Assembly: GCA_029962745.1 (NCBI GenBank)
Contig: CM057171.1
Coordinates: 1,573,635 to 1,637,634 of the forward strand
Reading direction: 5' to 3'
DNA: 64,000 nucleotides
From: Echinometra lucunter
Lineage: Eukaryota > Echinodermata > Echinoidea > Camarodonta > Echinometridae
The position numbers and the translations under genes are program-made. The notes below the pieces were generated by a model. It had not been told where the DNA came from, searched no databases, and was given only the letters and a program-made list of their open reading frames with translations. The stretch's first letter is position 1; each line of letters starts with the position of its first letter. Of this stretch, positions 1 through 14,800 are shown piece after piece.

Positions 1-169
1 TATCCTCATCATCAGAATCAATATACAGGCTATATTCCTTCCTCAACGGTGACGATGTCGATGATGAATGATGTTGTGATGATCTCTTCTGCTCTCGTAG
101 ATGATCCTGAGTAGTTCTCAATGCGTCTTCTGCAAAGACCCTCTGCTCTCGTTCATAATGTAATGATGC
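1..169 (-). CDS. GOLGB1: giantin exon 21 (runs off window)
   Basis: 169 nt seen, phase 0 in: ASLHYEREQRVFAEDALRTT, then a Ser/His-rich linker (SSQHHSSSTSSP) and EYSLYIDSDDED. Acceptor TTTAAAG. Loss of heptads suggests the coiled coil is ending ahead of a C-terminal anchor outside the window. Confidence 0.75.
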
Positions 170-3100
170 CTTTAAATTGGAATGAAAAATAGCAATTTCA
201 GAAATAGCTTGAAGCTAGCAGTCTATGATATATAACTAATATCGTGCCAAATCCACTCTGTGGAGTGCTCAAGGCGCGTGTACATGTAAATGATCAAGAA
301 TCAAAAAGAAATTTTTTGAGATGATTTAAAAAAAAAGTCAGAAGATGAACACTTTATGATGTCTTCAGGAAGGCTATTCCATAATTTAGAACTTGAGTAA
401 GCAAATGATCTTTTCCCCCCAAGTTTTAGAACAATATACATAGAGGTAATTTTAGGTTCTTTTAATGTTATGATGATAATATAACATGTTTTGTTTACCC
501 ATGACAGCATCTTCAGTACTGTTCTGTACTGTACTGTACTCTTCTCCCACAGGGCCCTGCAAGCATATTATTACCATGGCTTTAGCTTGAGCGCTTCGTG
601 CATTCAAGGAATAAATCCTACCAGGTACCCACTTACTTCACCTGGGTCGAGTGTGGCAAATGTAGATTAATGTCTTACCAAGGGACATGAGTGCTGCAGC
701 AGGAATTCAAACTCCATACCTTGTGGTTCAAAGTCCGGAGACTTATCCACCGGACACTGGACCACAACACCTCTACAAACATTTACAAATGTTTACAAAC
801 ATATACTTAATTTTATGGAAACTAACTTTGAATTTTTCGAGCCAATGCTTGCTTAAGTCAGTTTGAGGGCGAGAATACAGAAATGAATACCTCACTCAAA
901 CAAGCACATATCTTTAGGTTTTCTAATATCTTTAAAATAGAAAATTTTCTGTTTAGTTTTATAAGATGATTTCACAATATTATTGTCTTTTTGTAAGCAA
1001 ATGTATAAAAATACAACTACCTCTGTTTGCGCACATTCTTTGAAAAGCTTATCCCTCTCTTGTTCAACATTCTCCAGTCTGTTATAAAGAAGAAAAATAA
1101 AACAACATTTGTTAACCTGTTGGCTACTGAATTCTTTTATTCCCATAGACTTAATACAGGGATCACCTGGTTCTAGTAGCTAAGGAGTTAACCTGTTGAC
1201 TACTGAATTATTTTATTCCCATAGACTTAATACAGAAGTCACCTGGTTCTAGTAGCTAATGAGTTAACCCATTGACTACTGAATTATTTTATTCCCATAG
1301 ACCTAATACAGGGATCACCTGGTTCTAGTAGCTAATGAGTTAACCCATTGACTACTGAATTATTTTATTCCCATAGACTTAATACAGGGGTCACCTGGTT
1401 CTAGTAGCCAGTGAGTTAACCCACTGACTACTGAATTATTTTATTCCCATAGACTTAATACAGGGGTCACCTGGTTCTAGTAGCTAAGGAGTTAACCCAC
1501 TGACTACTGAATTATTTTATTCCCATAGACTTAATACAGGAGTCACCTGGTTCTAGTAGCTAAGGAGTTAACCCATTGACTACTGAATTATTTTATTCCC
1601 ATAGACTTAATACAGGGATCACCTGGTTCTAGTAGCTAAGGAGTTAACCTGTTGACTACTGAATTATTTTATTCCCATAGACTTAATACAGGGATCACCT
1701 GGTTCTAGTAGCTAAGGAGTTAACCTGTTGACTACAGAATTATTTTATTCCCATAGACTTAATACAGAAGTCACCTGGTTCTAGTAGCTAAGGAGTTAAC
1801 CCATTGACTACTGAATTATTTTATTCCCATAGACTTAATACAGGGATCACCTGGTTCTAGTAGCTAATGAGTTAACCCATTGACTACTGAATTATTTTAT
1901 TCCCACAGACTTAATACAGGGATCACCTGGTTCTAGTAGCTAAGGAGTTAACCCATTGACTACTGAATTATTTTATTCCCATAGACTTAATACAGGGGTC
2001 ACCTGGTTCTAGTAACTAATAAGTTAACCCATTGACTACTGAATTATTTTATTCCCATAGACTTAATACAGGGGTCACCTGGTTCTAGTAGCTAATAAGT
2101 TAACCCATTGACTACTGAATTATTTTATTCCCATAGACTTAATACAGGAGTCACCTGGTTCTAGTAGCTAAGGAGTTAACCCATTGACTACTGAATTATT
2201 TTATTCCCATAGACTTAATACAGGGATCACCTGGTTCTAGTAGCTAAGGAGTTAACCTGTTGACTACTGAATTATTTTATTCCCATAGACTTAATACAGG
2301 GATCACCTGGTTCTAGTAGCTAAGGAGTTAACCTGTTGACTACTGAATTATTTTATTCCCATAGACTTAATACAGAAGTCACCTGGTTCTAGTAGCTAAG
2401 GAGTTAACCCATTGACTACTGAATTATTTTATTCCCATAGACTTAATACAGGGATCACCTGGTTCTAGTAGCTAATGAGTTAACCCATTGACTACTGAAT
2501 TATTTTATTCCCACAGACTTAATACAGGGATCACCTGGTTCTAGTAGCTAAGGAGTTAACCCATTGACTACTGAATTATTTTATTCCCATAGACTTAATA
2601 CAGGGGTCACCTGGTTCTAGTAACTAATAAGTTAACCCATTGACTACTGAATTATTTTATTCCCATAGACTTAATACAGGGGTCACCTGGTTCTAGTAGC
2701 TAATAAGTTAACCCATTGACTACTGAATTATTTTATTCCCATAGACTTAATACAGGGATCACCTGGTTCTTGTAGCTAATGAGTTAACCCATTGACTACT
2801 GAATTATTTTATTCCCACAGACTTAATACAGGGATCACCTGGTTCTAGTAGCTAAGGAGTTAACCCATTGACTACTGAATTATTTTATTCCCATAGACTT
2901 AATACAGGGGTCACCTGGTTCTAGTAACTAATAAGTTAACCCATTGACTACTGAATTATTTTATTCCCATAGACTTAATACAGGGGTCACCTGGTTCTAG
3001 TAGCTAATAAGTTAACCCATTGACTACTGAATTATTTTATTCCCATAGACTTAATACAGGAGTCACCTGGTTCTAGTAGCTAATGAGTTAACCCACTGAC

Positions 3101-5619
3101 TACTGAATTATTTTATTCCCATAGACTTAATACAGGGGTCACCTGGTTCTAGTAGCTAATGAGTTAACCCACTGACTACTGAATTATTTTATTCCCATAG
3201 ACTTAATACAGGGGTCACCTGGTTCTAGTAGCTAATAAGTTAACCCACTGACTACTGAATTATTTTATTCCCATAGACTTAATACAGGAGTCACCTGGTT
3301 CTAGTAGCTAATGAGTTAACCCACTGACTACTGAATTATTTTATTCCCATAGACTTAATACAGGAGTCACCTGGTTCTAGTAGCTAATGAGTTAACCCAC
3401 TGACTACTGAATTATTTTATTCCCATAGACTTAATACAGGAGTCACCTGGTTCTAGTAGCTAATGAGTTAACCCATTGACTACTGAATTATTTTATTCCC
3501 ATAGACTTAATACAGGGATCACCTGGTTCTAGTAGCTAAGGAGTCAACTTGTTGACTACTGAATTATTTTATTCCCATAGCCTTAATACAGGGGTCACCT
3601 GGTTCTAGTAGCTAATGGGTTAACACAGCCACGACTCCAGGATTTGGAAAACGAGGGGGTGTACACGACAATTTTCTTAGATATAGCTATATTAACATGT
3701 ATGTTCAATGTGCGATTCTCAAAAATTAGAAGGGGTGCGTGCCTCTTGCATCCCCGCCTGGATCCGCCACTGTAACACGTCTCATAACAATGTCAGTTTA
3801 ACATTTAATAAAGAAACACAAGTATATTTATAGAGGCATATACATTAAGCTAATTTACATTCACACAAATGTCACTGATCTATCTGCTGACTTTTGTTTC
3901 TAAATTTCTAGTAAAGATTTCATATGTGTAGGTTCTATACTGGACTAACAACAACAATAACAACAATAAAAAAGCTCCATTTATACTGGAAATACATCCA
4001 TCCCAGGGATGGTCAAGCTACCGACAAAGTACTACCATTATCCTGTCTTTAGCCCAGCTGCCACACTAAAACTATTTCAGGAATTCAGTCCTATCAGGAA
4101 CCCACTGACTACACCAAGGTGGAGATCAGGGCTGTGTTTCACGAAACCGTCATAAGTCTAACGCGTGTTGTAGAATTAACACGCTTTTCTATGGGATGTC
4201 CATGAACTTAGACTTATGACGGTTTCATGAAACGCAGCCCTGAGAGACAACTATACAATTGTATATTCATGTCTGCTAACAGACTCAAGTGCTTCTGTGA
4301 GACTAAAACCATATAACTGACATGCCCAGGGACGTATCCATCAGACTTGGACACCTCCATAAATTCATGAATTTATCACATTAACCTGCTGAGCACGATT
4401 TGGTTTCAACCCATTCATGACAGAGGTCCACATTTTGTGGTTTGGCCTAATATCTTTTGATGCAAAGCCCTAAAAATCATACCAAATACATGAGCAGAAA
4501 GAGCAAAAAATTCTACACAAACTGTGCCCATTTTGGTTGCGTCAATATTCGTTGTCTGATGCTGAAAATTTTTGAAAGGAAAATAAGCATTAAATTCCTT
4601 AAATTGGCAATGTAATAGAAGGTTTAAAATCACTGTTTTCCCCTGCAAATTGGCAACTTTTTGACTTCCCATCATGATTCCTGTCAATTTATATTTATTT
4701 CCAGATACATGACGTTTTATAAGGAATATGTAGCAATAAAATAAAAATGTTGGTGTTGCCAATTTGAAGAATAAAAGCTGATCAAATTAGGCTTTAAATA
4801 ATTCCTGTCACGAATGGGTTAATCTGCTGAGCACGATTTGGTTTTAGTATAACACGCAGTTTCCACAGATCCTAGCCCGAGTGATCTTGGGTTTAGTGTT
4901 CAAGGGTTTAGATTGGTTAACATTGTTATGATTTTTAAAAATCTCATTTTGTAACTTGAAAATGGGATAAACATAGGGTTATAGTGTAGAAATACCAGTC
5001 TGAAAGTTTCAAAGTATAATATCCACAGGAGATATTTTTATATATTAGAAATGTGAACCAATGTTTGAAAAATATACGAGGGTCGGTTGAACAGACTAGA
5101 CGTAAGGAGTGCGCATGCGCCCATGGCTCACCGGACCGTACTGTGTGTATTGGTGTATCACGTGGCGGGAGGCAGATGACGGTACTTTTGAATTCGAGCA
5201 AAACGGTCCTCTTATTTATCGTCTCTGAGACGAAAAATAATAAAATCGCGGTTTGTGTCTAACTTACAGTTTTTCATTCCAAATTATGGTTGTTTTCAGG
5301 GTTTTTGAGTACAAATACAAGTACTCATACACATGTTTCATCTCAGTTTGAGAATTTTTTAAATCAGCTGCTCACAAAGGTAGCCAATGCCTTTAATGGA
5401 GATGGGGGTAAGTCACTCACTTCTGTTTCAGCATGGTGACCTCTTCTTGAGTGACCCCAGAGCTTGGAGGAGGACCAAGAGGTAGGGTCATCTGTTCCTG
5501 GACGGGGGCGCTACGCTGGACCATAGCTTCCTCTACAAGTGTCGGTGGTTCTTCAACCTACAAGTACAAAAGATGACAAAAGTAACTGCCACTTTGGATC
5601 AAGGATGAAAGAATTGTTG

Positions 5620-5661
<42 letters not shown>

Positions 5662-5842
5662 AAGAGAAAGGAGGAAGAGCAAAGCAGAGGGGTGATTGAT
5701 AGGAGGTAGGGCCATTGTTCCTGGACAGGGGCGCTACGCTGGACCATAGCTTCCTCTACAAGTATCGGCGGTTCTTCAACCTACAAGCACAAAAGATGAC
5801 AAAAGTAACTGCCACTTTGGTTCATGGATGAAAGAACTGTTG

Positions 5843-5885
<43 letters not shown>

Positions 5886-8800
5886 AGAAAGGTGGAGGAG
5901 CAAAGCAGAGGGGAGATTGATAGGAGGTAGGGCCATTGTTCCTGGACAGGGGTGCTACACTGGACCATAGCCTCTTCTACAACTACAGGTGGTTCTTCAA
6001 TCTACAAGTATAAAGATGATGAAAATTAATATCACTGCGGTGTGTAGATGAAGGAATGTTGGGATGAGAATGGGAGAGAGGAGAGAAGGGGACGAGGGGG
6101 AGGAGGAGGAGAGAGAGAGAGAGAGAGGAGGAGGGGGTAAGGCCATCTGTACCAGGCTAGGAGTCCTACGCTGAACTATTGCCTCCTTTACACATGATGA
6201 TATAACACATACATTTCCTAAAAACTTCATTATTTCCAAAAATTCAGCTCCGTCAAATTTATTTGAGCACAGTTGATTTCAAGGAACATGAAATCAGAGA
6301 AAGTAAATGAAACAGTAAAGGCAAAACAGACAAAATACTCACCATCGTTCTACTAATGCTGACATCTCTCTCTTCAACCTGCCTCAAGAGGGCAGTCTTA
6401 TCATCTTCAAGGGTTGCGATGTGACGTTCCATGTCTTTGACATTACGTTCCATGTTCCTGAGATGTCCCTTCAGGCTCTTGTTCTGTTCTACAAGTCCGG
6501 CAACTTTCTGTGTTAAAGTCTCACATCTACAGAACAGACACAGAAAAAACAAAGGGGTGGTATTCTGAGACTGTTTTAACTCTGTTTTAAGTCTGATTTA
6601 GCAAATCAGTATTCTGAACACCGTTTTATCTCTGTTTTAACTTTTGTTTTAAGTTTTGTTTTATCTTTCTAACCACGCATCTTACTTTGCAAGCCTGGTG
6701 CAAGTCGTGCGCAAGCGCGTAAAAATACCATATGTAATAACACGGTATTCTGAAGACCGTTTTATCTCCTGTTTTAACTCTTTCCGCTTGACATTTCATG
6801 CTCATGAGATAAAACAGGGTGGGAGGTGTTGTAACTTTGAATGCAGTATGTCATGGCGGCAATTTTTCTCGCTCATAAATGTTTTTGGTTGGAATGAGGG
6901 GGATAAGGAGATCCAGTAAACCTTGCTTTTATTCCCGAAACAACATTTTGAAAGAATTTTTGCCTCGGGTGGAGAAATTTAGCAATTGTAGGCGATAGTA
7001 TCAGAGATGACTTGCGCAACCAGTTCTGTCACATCATCACATCTGAATTAAAGCAAGAAACTAGAAACTAAGCGCAAACTAATGCGCTCATTACAACGTG
7101 AATATATAAGTTCACATGTTTCACGCACCCCTTCCCCAGGGAGTGATCTTATTAGCTTAGACTCATCTCTAACGCCTTTCCCCATTGGATAATATCTTTG
7201 TGGTGGGTGTGGCTTTGATGACTTACAACTCGTTAAAACAGTTCTCAGAATACCGTTTAAAGACTTAAAACAGAAGTTATAACAGAACTTAAAACACAGT
7301 TAAAACGGTGTTCAGAATACCACCCCAGGTGTACAACTAAGAGTGTTTTCAGACTCTTGTTCTGTTCTACGAGTCAAGCAACTCTCTGTGTCAAAGTCTC
7401 ACACCTACCCAAAACAGACACAGATGTACAAAATAAGAGTGTTTTCAATGTGTGATAGCTCTTTTTGAATTTTAAACTGATGTGAATGTTGAATGTTTTA
7501 TTATTTCTTTTTTTCAACTTTGATGTATTTCATCAGATGATTTCTTATGTTATATTTTGATATTGTACATTCAATGTGATTCAGCTTTTAGCTGCTACTT
7601 TGAATATTTTTAGTAAATACCTGAATGAATGAATGAATGAATGAATGAATGAATATTATGGTATTAAATTGAGGTTTGGCACTGCAGAATCAGAGAGAAA
7701 AAGAGTTGAACACATACATATTTAAGCTTAACAACATGCACTCATCAGATAATACCATACAAATGAACAAAAATGTGTAAAACAAAATATGAACGGAATT
7801 CAAGGGAACAAAACGCACAAAAAATTAATATATTACTTCTCTTTTCATATCTTATTTTACTCTCACCTTGATTAGCTTCCATGGAATCTAAAGATATAGC
7901 TCTCTGCAGATACAATCTCTTTCTTACCTTATTTCTCTTTGATGAATTCCTTGTAAAGCTCTATCCCTCTCTTCAGCAGAACGAGCAAGGTCTTCTCTCA
8001 ATTTCTGCTCAGAACTTTGAAGTTTCTGCAACCTGTTGATGAAAATAACACCCACCAAAGCAAAGTCATTTCACGAAGATTAAGATTCGTCTTAGAAACA
8101 TTGATTATGTTGATCAAAGATGTTATGAAAGTTCTTTATGACCTCTCCAGGACATGCTGAAAATTCCTACTAAAATTTTTCTGGCCATCTCCATTCCGGA
8201 GGATCTTGCCGGAAAGTTCAAATGCCCTCAGATTAGTGAGGAGATTTTTAAGATATGATGATAACATCATCCAAAACAGGAAATAAAAAAAGACCCCTAT
8301 ACCATGTACTTGCTCTCATATACTTCAGCATAGAATGATTTACCCTTTTAACCCATTCATGACAGAGGTCCACATTTTGTGGTTTGGCTTAATATCTTTT
8401 GATGCAAAGCCCTAAAAATCATACCAAATACATGAGCAGAAAGAGCAAAAAATTCTACACAAACTGGGCCCATTTTGGTTGCGTCAGTATTCGTTGTTTG
8501 ATGCTGAAAATTTTTAAAAGGAAAATAAGCATTAAAATCCTTAAATTGGCAATGTGATAGAAAGTTTAAAATCACTGTTTTCCCCTGCAAATCGGCAACT
8601 CTTTGACTTCTCATCAAGATTTCTGTCAATTTATATTCATTTCAGATACATGATGTTTTTCTAAGAAAGATGTAGCAATAAAATAAAAATGTTAGTGTTG
8701 CCAATTTGAAGAATAAAAGCTGATCAAATCAAGCTTTAAATAATTCCAGTCACGAATGGGTTAAAGATAATATAAAACCCACCTCTCATCCACAGTGCCT

Positions 8801-11800
8801 TGTTCCATCATCTGTTGTTCTAAACCAAGTAATCTGGAAGACAATACCACCATCTCATCCTTTAACTCATCTCGTTGCTTAGCAACAGATTTCACTTCAT
8901 CTTGGAGTTTGTCATTCTCTGCCTGTATGGAGAGAAAGCAAGAAAATCTCTAAACCATCTTAATTCTATAATGTGCAACATTTCTACACCACAACATTAT
9001 TTCATGCAATTTTTACTGCTTCTGCTTAAAACTCACTTGTTCAAAAATTGCAAATTGCATCTAAAACATTGACCAACAACAGAGAATTAACTTGAGTCAG
9101 TTCTTCTACAATTTACAGCACAACTCAATATCAGATATTATACAAGAGAAACCTTTGTGAACTGATACTGACATATGTTTTCAGGGATGAAACTCTTTCA
9201 ACTTGCATAATTCAATCCTGTAAATATTACATTTCAAAACTTTTGCAGAAGAGGAACAACTGCAAATATGTAAGTTTTTTGCATGTGAAAGTTTCTGGTT
9301 TTACCTGCATTCAGACAATATGTGTTTGATCACATGAATCCTGCAAATTTTGAAGAGCATATTACCTTCAATGTGTCTCCATCTTCCTTCAGTATACTAC
9401 TGTCATTCAGTGCATCTTCAAACCGTGTCTGCAAAGCCTCCATCTCCATGGCAACAGATGTCTTCTCCTCCTGGATAGCCCTGACATCGGAAGACATCTT
9501 CTCATGAAGTCGTTGGATTTCGTTCCTCCCTGATGCCTCCATCTCAGCTATCCTCCTCTCCATCTGTTTCTTCTCCTCTCGTTGTTCTCTCATCTCTTGT
9601 CCAATCTCATCGATCTCAAGATGGCAGTTCTCCAGTTCTTCCTGGAGATCTAGATTTTCCTGGGAGAGCCTAGCCAGATCCTGCTCAAGGAGAGCTTTCT
9701 GTTCCCTGAGCTGCTCAGTGCCTTCAGAAGAACCCTTCAAATCCTCAAGCTCTCCTTGGAGTTCTGCGACCTCGTTCTTGGCTTCTATCAAGGCGTTATC
9801 TGCTTCCTGGAGTTTCTCAGCTGCTGCTGTCAAGGTGCTGGCAAGTTCAGAGTTCATGACCTTTAGAGAGTTCCGTTCCGTCGTGAGCTTCCCCATCTCC
9901 ACATTCACATTAATCACATCGTCATTGACCTTTCGTAACTCTTCTGTCAATTCCGTAACCTTCTTCTCATATCGAGTGACATCTGTCTCATATTTCTCCT
10001 CCCATAGCTTCTGCTGTGCCTCTAACTCTGCCTCCAATGACTTCAACCTCTCCTTCAAGCCATCACCCTCTTTTCCTCTTGATTTGACTAACTCTTTCAG
10101 TTCACTACCTAGCTTGTCTCCCTTCTCTTTAGCAAGTTTCAAACCTGTCCTCAACTCTTCCAACTCAACTTTATTGATTTCATCCTCATCCTTAAGTCTC
10201 TTCACCTCCCCTTTTAATTGCTGGTTCTCCTCCATGAACTTTGACCTTTGACTCTTCAATTCATCAAGCTCCCTGCGAAGCACCTCTCCTTCTTTCCTTG
10301 CTGTATCTAGATGTAAGCCAGACTCTTCCACTACTTTCCTCAAGAGATCACTCTCTCTCTTCAAATTATCTCCATCCTTTGTCAGCTTCTGACACTCCTG
10401 CCTCAAATTGGCAACTTCAGATTCCAGCAATGATCTTTCCTGCCTGCTATCTTCACTCGATGATCTCAAGACCTCTACCTCTTTCTGCATGTCACCCAGA
10501 CGGCTCTCTAGATCCATCTCTCGTTTGACGATGGTTGCAGATGTGTCTTCTTTCTCCTGCCGCAGGTTCTCCATATCAGCAGAAAGCTTTCGCTTTGCTT
10601 CTTTCATCTTCTGAAGCTGTTCTTTAAGTTTCTCACTCCTCTGCTCAGCTCGTCCTTTCAGACTCTGTTCTTTCTTCAAAGCCTCGGCTAGTTTGGTAAC
10701 CTGAAGCAGAAACAAAAACATTATAAAATATCAAAAAGTAAAATGACATGAACAGAAACAGATATCAATCATACCTGCAAGACAGGAATAATGAGATGAG
10801 TTTGGAAGCAGCTTAAAATCAGATGAAATTTCTATATTACAGAGTCATAAACTAATCCGGGTACACATTTCAAAAAGATTCAGCTAAAATCTCTATTATT
10901 CTAGGAGGCAAATATGATGTGATTGTTAACTTTCAAGCAACAAGGCCTTGATCAAATGAGAGTTGTTGTGTATCTGATGGAGGACTGAAACAATCAATTT
11001 GATGCTGATGTTGTTTGTTGAATGCCAAATGGGTGTTAACTAACATACTTATAGCATACTTATACACATCCTTCTAGCTCTAGAGATGAAGTACCCATAT
11101 ATGAAGCAAGGGTGAGCAAGGGGAATGAATACTTACTTCATTCATGCTTTCTTCTCTCTCTTGCTCCACCCGAGCCAATTCCTCCTTTGCTTCATTTAGT
11201 GCTGCTTCCAGGTCTCTTTGCACACTCATGGATGCCTCAACCTCCTCCATCCGTTCCTGCAAGGCTCCTTCTTTCTCCCTCAGGGTGGCTGTCTCTTCGT
11301 GAAGCTCATCCAGTTCTTTCTTCATCTCCTTGTTCTCTACAGTCAGTTGGGCTGTTTCTTGCCTTGCTTCATCTAGCTTCTCCTTCACTGTTTCCTTCTC
11401 ACCTATATACTCCTGCAAAGCTTCTTCTTTCTCCATCAGAGCAGCATCCTGATCCTTCATCTTATTCAAGATATCTTCTTTCTCCTGCTGGAGTGTTCCA
11501 ACCTTTTCTTCCATCAATCCTAAGCTTTCCCTGGCTTTGGCAACCTCTGCTTCAGAATTGTGCAAACCTAACCTTAACTGTTCGGTCACACTTTCAAGTT
11601 CCTTCTCTTTTCCTTCAAATTGTGCTGCATGTTCCTCCAACTGAAGGTTTAACCTAGATATGGAATCCTCCTTCTCTTGAAACCTCTGCATCAGGTCTTC
11701 CTTTTCAGATGCTATTGATACAAGTCTTTCTATTTCACTATCCCTAGCTGATACAAGTTCTTGGAGCTCTGCGAGGCGTTTTTGGCTTGTTGTTTCTCTC

Positions 11801-14800
11801 TCACTCACAAGTTTTGTCTGACTGTCCAACTCACTAATGGCTTCATCCAGCTGAATGGATTTCTCTTGTATTTCAGATTTCAGTTGATCAATTTCAGCAT
11901 CTTTTTCCTTCAAAGACAACATCATGTTCTTTTTCCACTCCTCTTCATTACTCTCTGCCTCTTGTTTCTGAGATAAAGTCTCCCTCAGATGCCTGAGCTC
12001 ATCCGTCGCACTGTGAAACTCTGCAGATTTGTTCTGCAAGACTGCCTCACTCTCAGATACCAGTCTCTCCAAGTCTGAGACATGTGATTGTAGTTCATCA
12101 TTCTTCCTCAAGACTTCCAGGAGTTCTTCCTTAGACTCTCCTTCCTCAGCTCTCCTGGACCTTTCCTCCTCTTCTCTCTCATGGATGGCAATCTCCCTCT
12201 CTTCTCGCTCTCTTTGATGGTTGGCAATCTCTGCTTCAAGTTCTCGGTTTCTTTGGTTGGCCACCTCAAACTTTGTTTTCATATCTTTGGCTTTGGCTAG
12301 AAGTTTACCATACCTCTGCTTCCCCTGTTCAATCTCCTGCTTCAACTTGGCAATCTCATCCTTCTTTCCACCTCCTCCATCCTCTTCATCATGAGAAGCA
12401 CTCTGTCGCATCTCTTCCACTTTGTTCTTTTGAGATGCAATCTCTTCCTGGAGGCTGAAGATCAAGGAATCTTTCTCTGTGAAGCTCTGGCTCAAGCCCT
12501 CTAGGGTTGATTCCTTCTCTGCCAATCTTGTCTGAAGATCTTGGACAACCTCATCCCTTTGCTGAATCTCTGTGTTCAATGCATCCACCTTCTCATTGAC
12601 TTTAGCTAAGCTATGATCCAACATCTCTGCTTGAGCATTGACATCTTCCTCTCTGGACATCATAACCTCCTTCAGTGACTTTACAGCTAAGTCTCTCTCT
12701 TCAAGTTCTTGCCTCATCCTATCCAACTTTTGCTTGTATTCTTCTGTTGCCTGGGCAAGAGACAGTAACTGCTCTTCAACATCCTCTTTCTTACCAAGTC
12801 TTCCCTCTGCTTCCTTCATCTTTGTGGATTGCTCCTCTAGCCTTGCAGATTGCTCTTCTATCTTTGTGGACTGCTCTTCTAACTTTGAGGACTGTTGTGT
12901 GACAGTGCTTCTCAGTTGTTTAACTTCAGCAACTGCTTTCTTAAGCTTCTCCTTCAGGTTCTGGAGGCGTTTTTCCAGCTGTTCCTTCTCGGTAGAAGAC
13001 TCTTCCTCTAAAGCTTTAATCCTCTGGTCTCTCTCTGTAATTTGACTGACAAGTTCTGCTGTCTCTCCACTACTGTTAGCCATGGATTCCCTCAAGGAAG
13101 ACAACTCGTGCTGAAGACTATTTTCCTTGTCATCTGCCTCCTGTCTCAGGTTTTCCATCTTTTTCTTCAACAGGTCCATATCATCCTTGAGTGTTGCGAT
13201 TTCTCCTTCTTTCTCACTCAAACCCCTCTCCAAGGTTGTCTTCTTCTCTTCAAACTCTACCTCTGCATGTCTCCTTTCTTCTTGACTGCGGGCCAGGTCT
13301 GCCTGAACTGCACTGAGCTCTTCATTGAAAAGCTGTTCCCTGTCTGCTTGCTGTATTCCTATTCTTTCAAGGGCTGCTTTCCTCTGTTCCAACTCTTCCA
13401 ATATCCTCTGCTTCTCCATCTCTGACTGACTGACTTGCTCTTGAAGTAACCTTCTCTCCTGCTCCATCTCCAGAGCCATCTCTTCCTTCTCTTCCTTAGC
13501 ATGCTTCAGTTTCTCTTGCAGCCTTTCAAGTTCTGCAGTTGACACTTCCTCATTGTCAATGACCTTCTGTGTCAATTTTTCCACAATGTCAGATTTGTCG
13601 GCTAACCTTTCTTCCAAAGATTTCTGAGAAGCTTCCTTCACTGACAGCTTCTCCTCCATCTCCCTGAGAGCAGAAGTCTTATCTTGAAGTTCACTTTGGA
13701 GTGAGTCAAGAGATTCCTGCAATGCAATCTTTTCTTTTTCCAAAGTGCTCTCAAATCCAGCCTTCTCATTTTGTGCCCTTTGCAGTGATTCGTGCATCAC
13801 TGTGACCTCCTCCTGTTTCTGCTTCTCATTCTCCTCCAAGGACTGTCTTACTAGAGCTACTTCTTCTCCTTTCTCTACTAACACTTGATGTAGGCTGTTG
13901 ATTTGATCTTTGGCCAGAGTGAGCTCCTCCTTGACCTGCTCCTTCTCCCTATGGACAGACTCCAATGATTTCTGGATCTTATTCCTCTCTTCTACATCCT
14001 GTCTAAGCTGTTCTGTGAGTTTATCAGTTTCTTCCTTTAGCATCCTCTCTTCTGCCATTAGTTCCTCTATTTTTGCCTCCATCTCTCTAATCTTATTGTC
14101 CTTCTCCACAAGAATATTGTCCTTTTCTTGGATGATCCTTTCCTTCTCCTTTCTCTCCTCATTTGTTTCCTCTCTGCTCTTATCAAGTAGATCAGTCATC
14201 TCTTCTTTTAACTTCAGTAATTCTCTCTCCTTCTCCTCCTGTCTTGCCTGTATAGAGGCTAACCTAGTATCATCATCCTCCCTCATCTCTTTTAATCTTT
14301 CCTCAAGGATAAGCAACTGACTGTCCTTATCACTGATGTTTGTCTGCAGGTTTTGAATTTCTTGCACATGTCTTTTGGAATCACTCTCCATCTCCTGATA
14401 AGAAGCTTTCAGTTTTGTGATTTCTGCTAAGCTATCCTCAACCTCTTTCTGTAGATCTGTGATCAGAATATCTTTTTGTTCGACAGTGTCTCTGAGATTT
14501 TCCAAATCCTTTGTACAAGATTTATACTCTTCTTCCAGCAGTCTTACATTCTCTTCAGATTTGGAAAACTTTTCTTCAGCATCCTGAATCTTTTCCTTCA
14601 AAGACGACACAGTAGCATCTTTATCCTGGATGACCTGATCTTGTTCTTGATTTTGTCTCACAGTTTCATCTAACTTTTCTCTCATCATCATCAGGTTTTG
14701 GTCTTTCAATCCCAGTGCTTCCTCAAGCTGTTTCTTGTCAACATCAAGTGATGCAACTATTTCTTCTTGATGAGTGACCTGTTCTCTTAGATTTGACAAC

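Noticed and set aside
1110..3620. CRISPR-like regular repeats
   Set aside because: Units are head-to-tail with no unique spacers and lie in a eukaryotic intron; it is a satellite.
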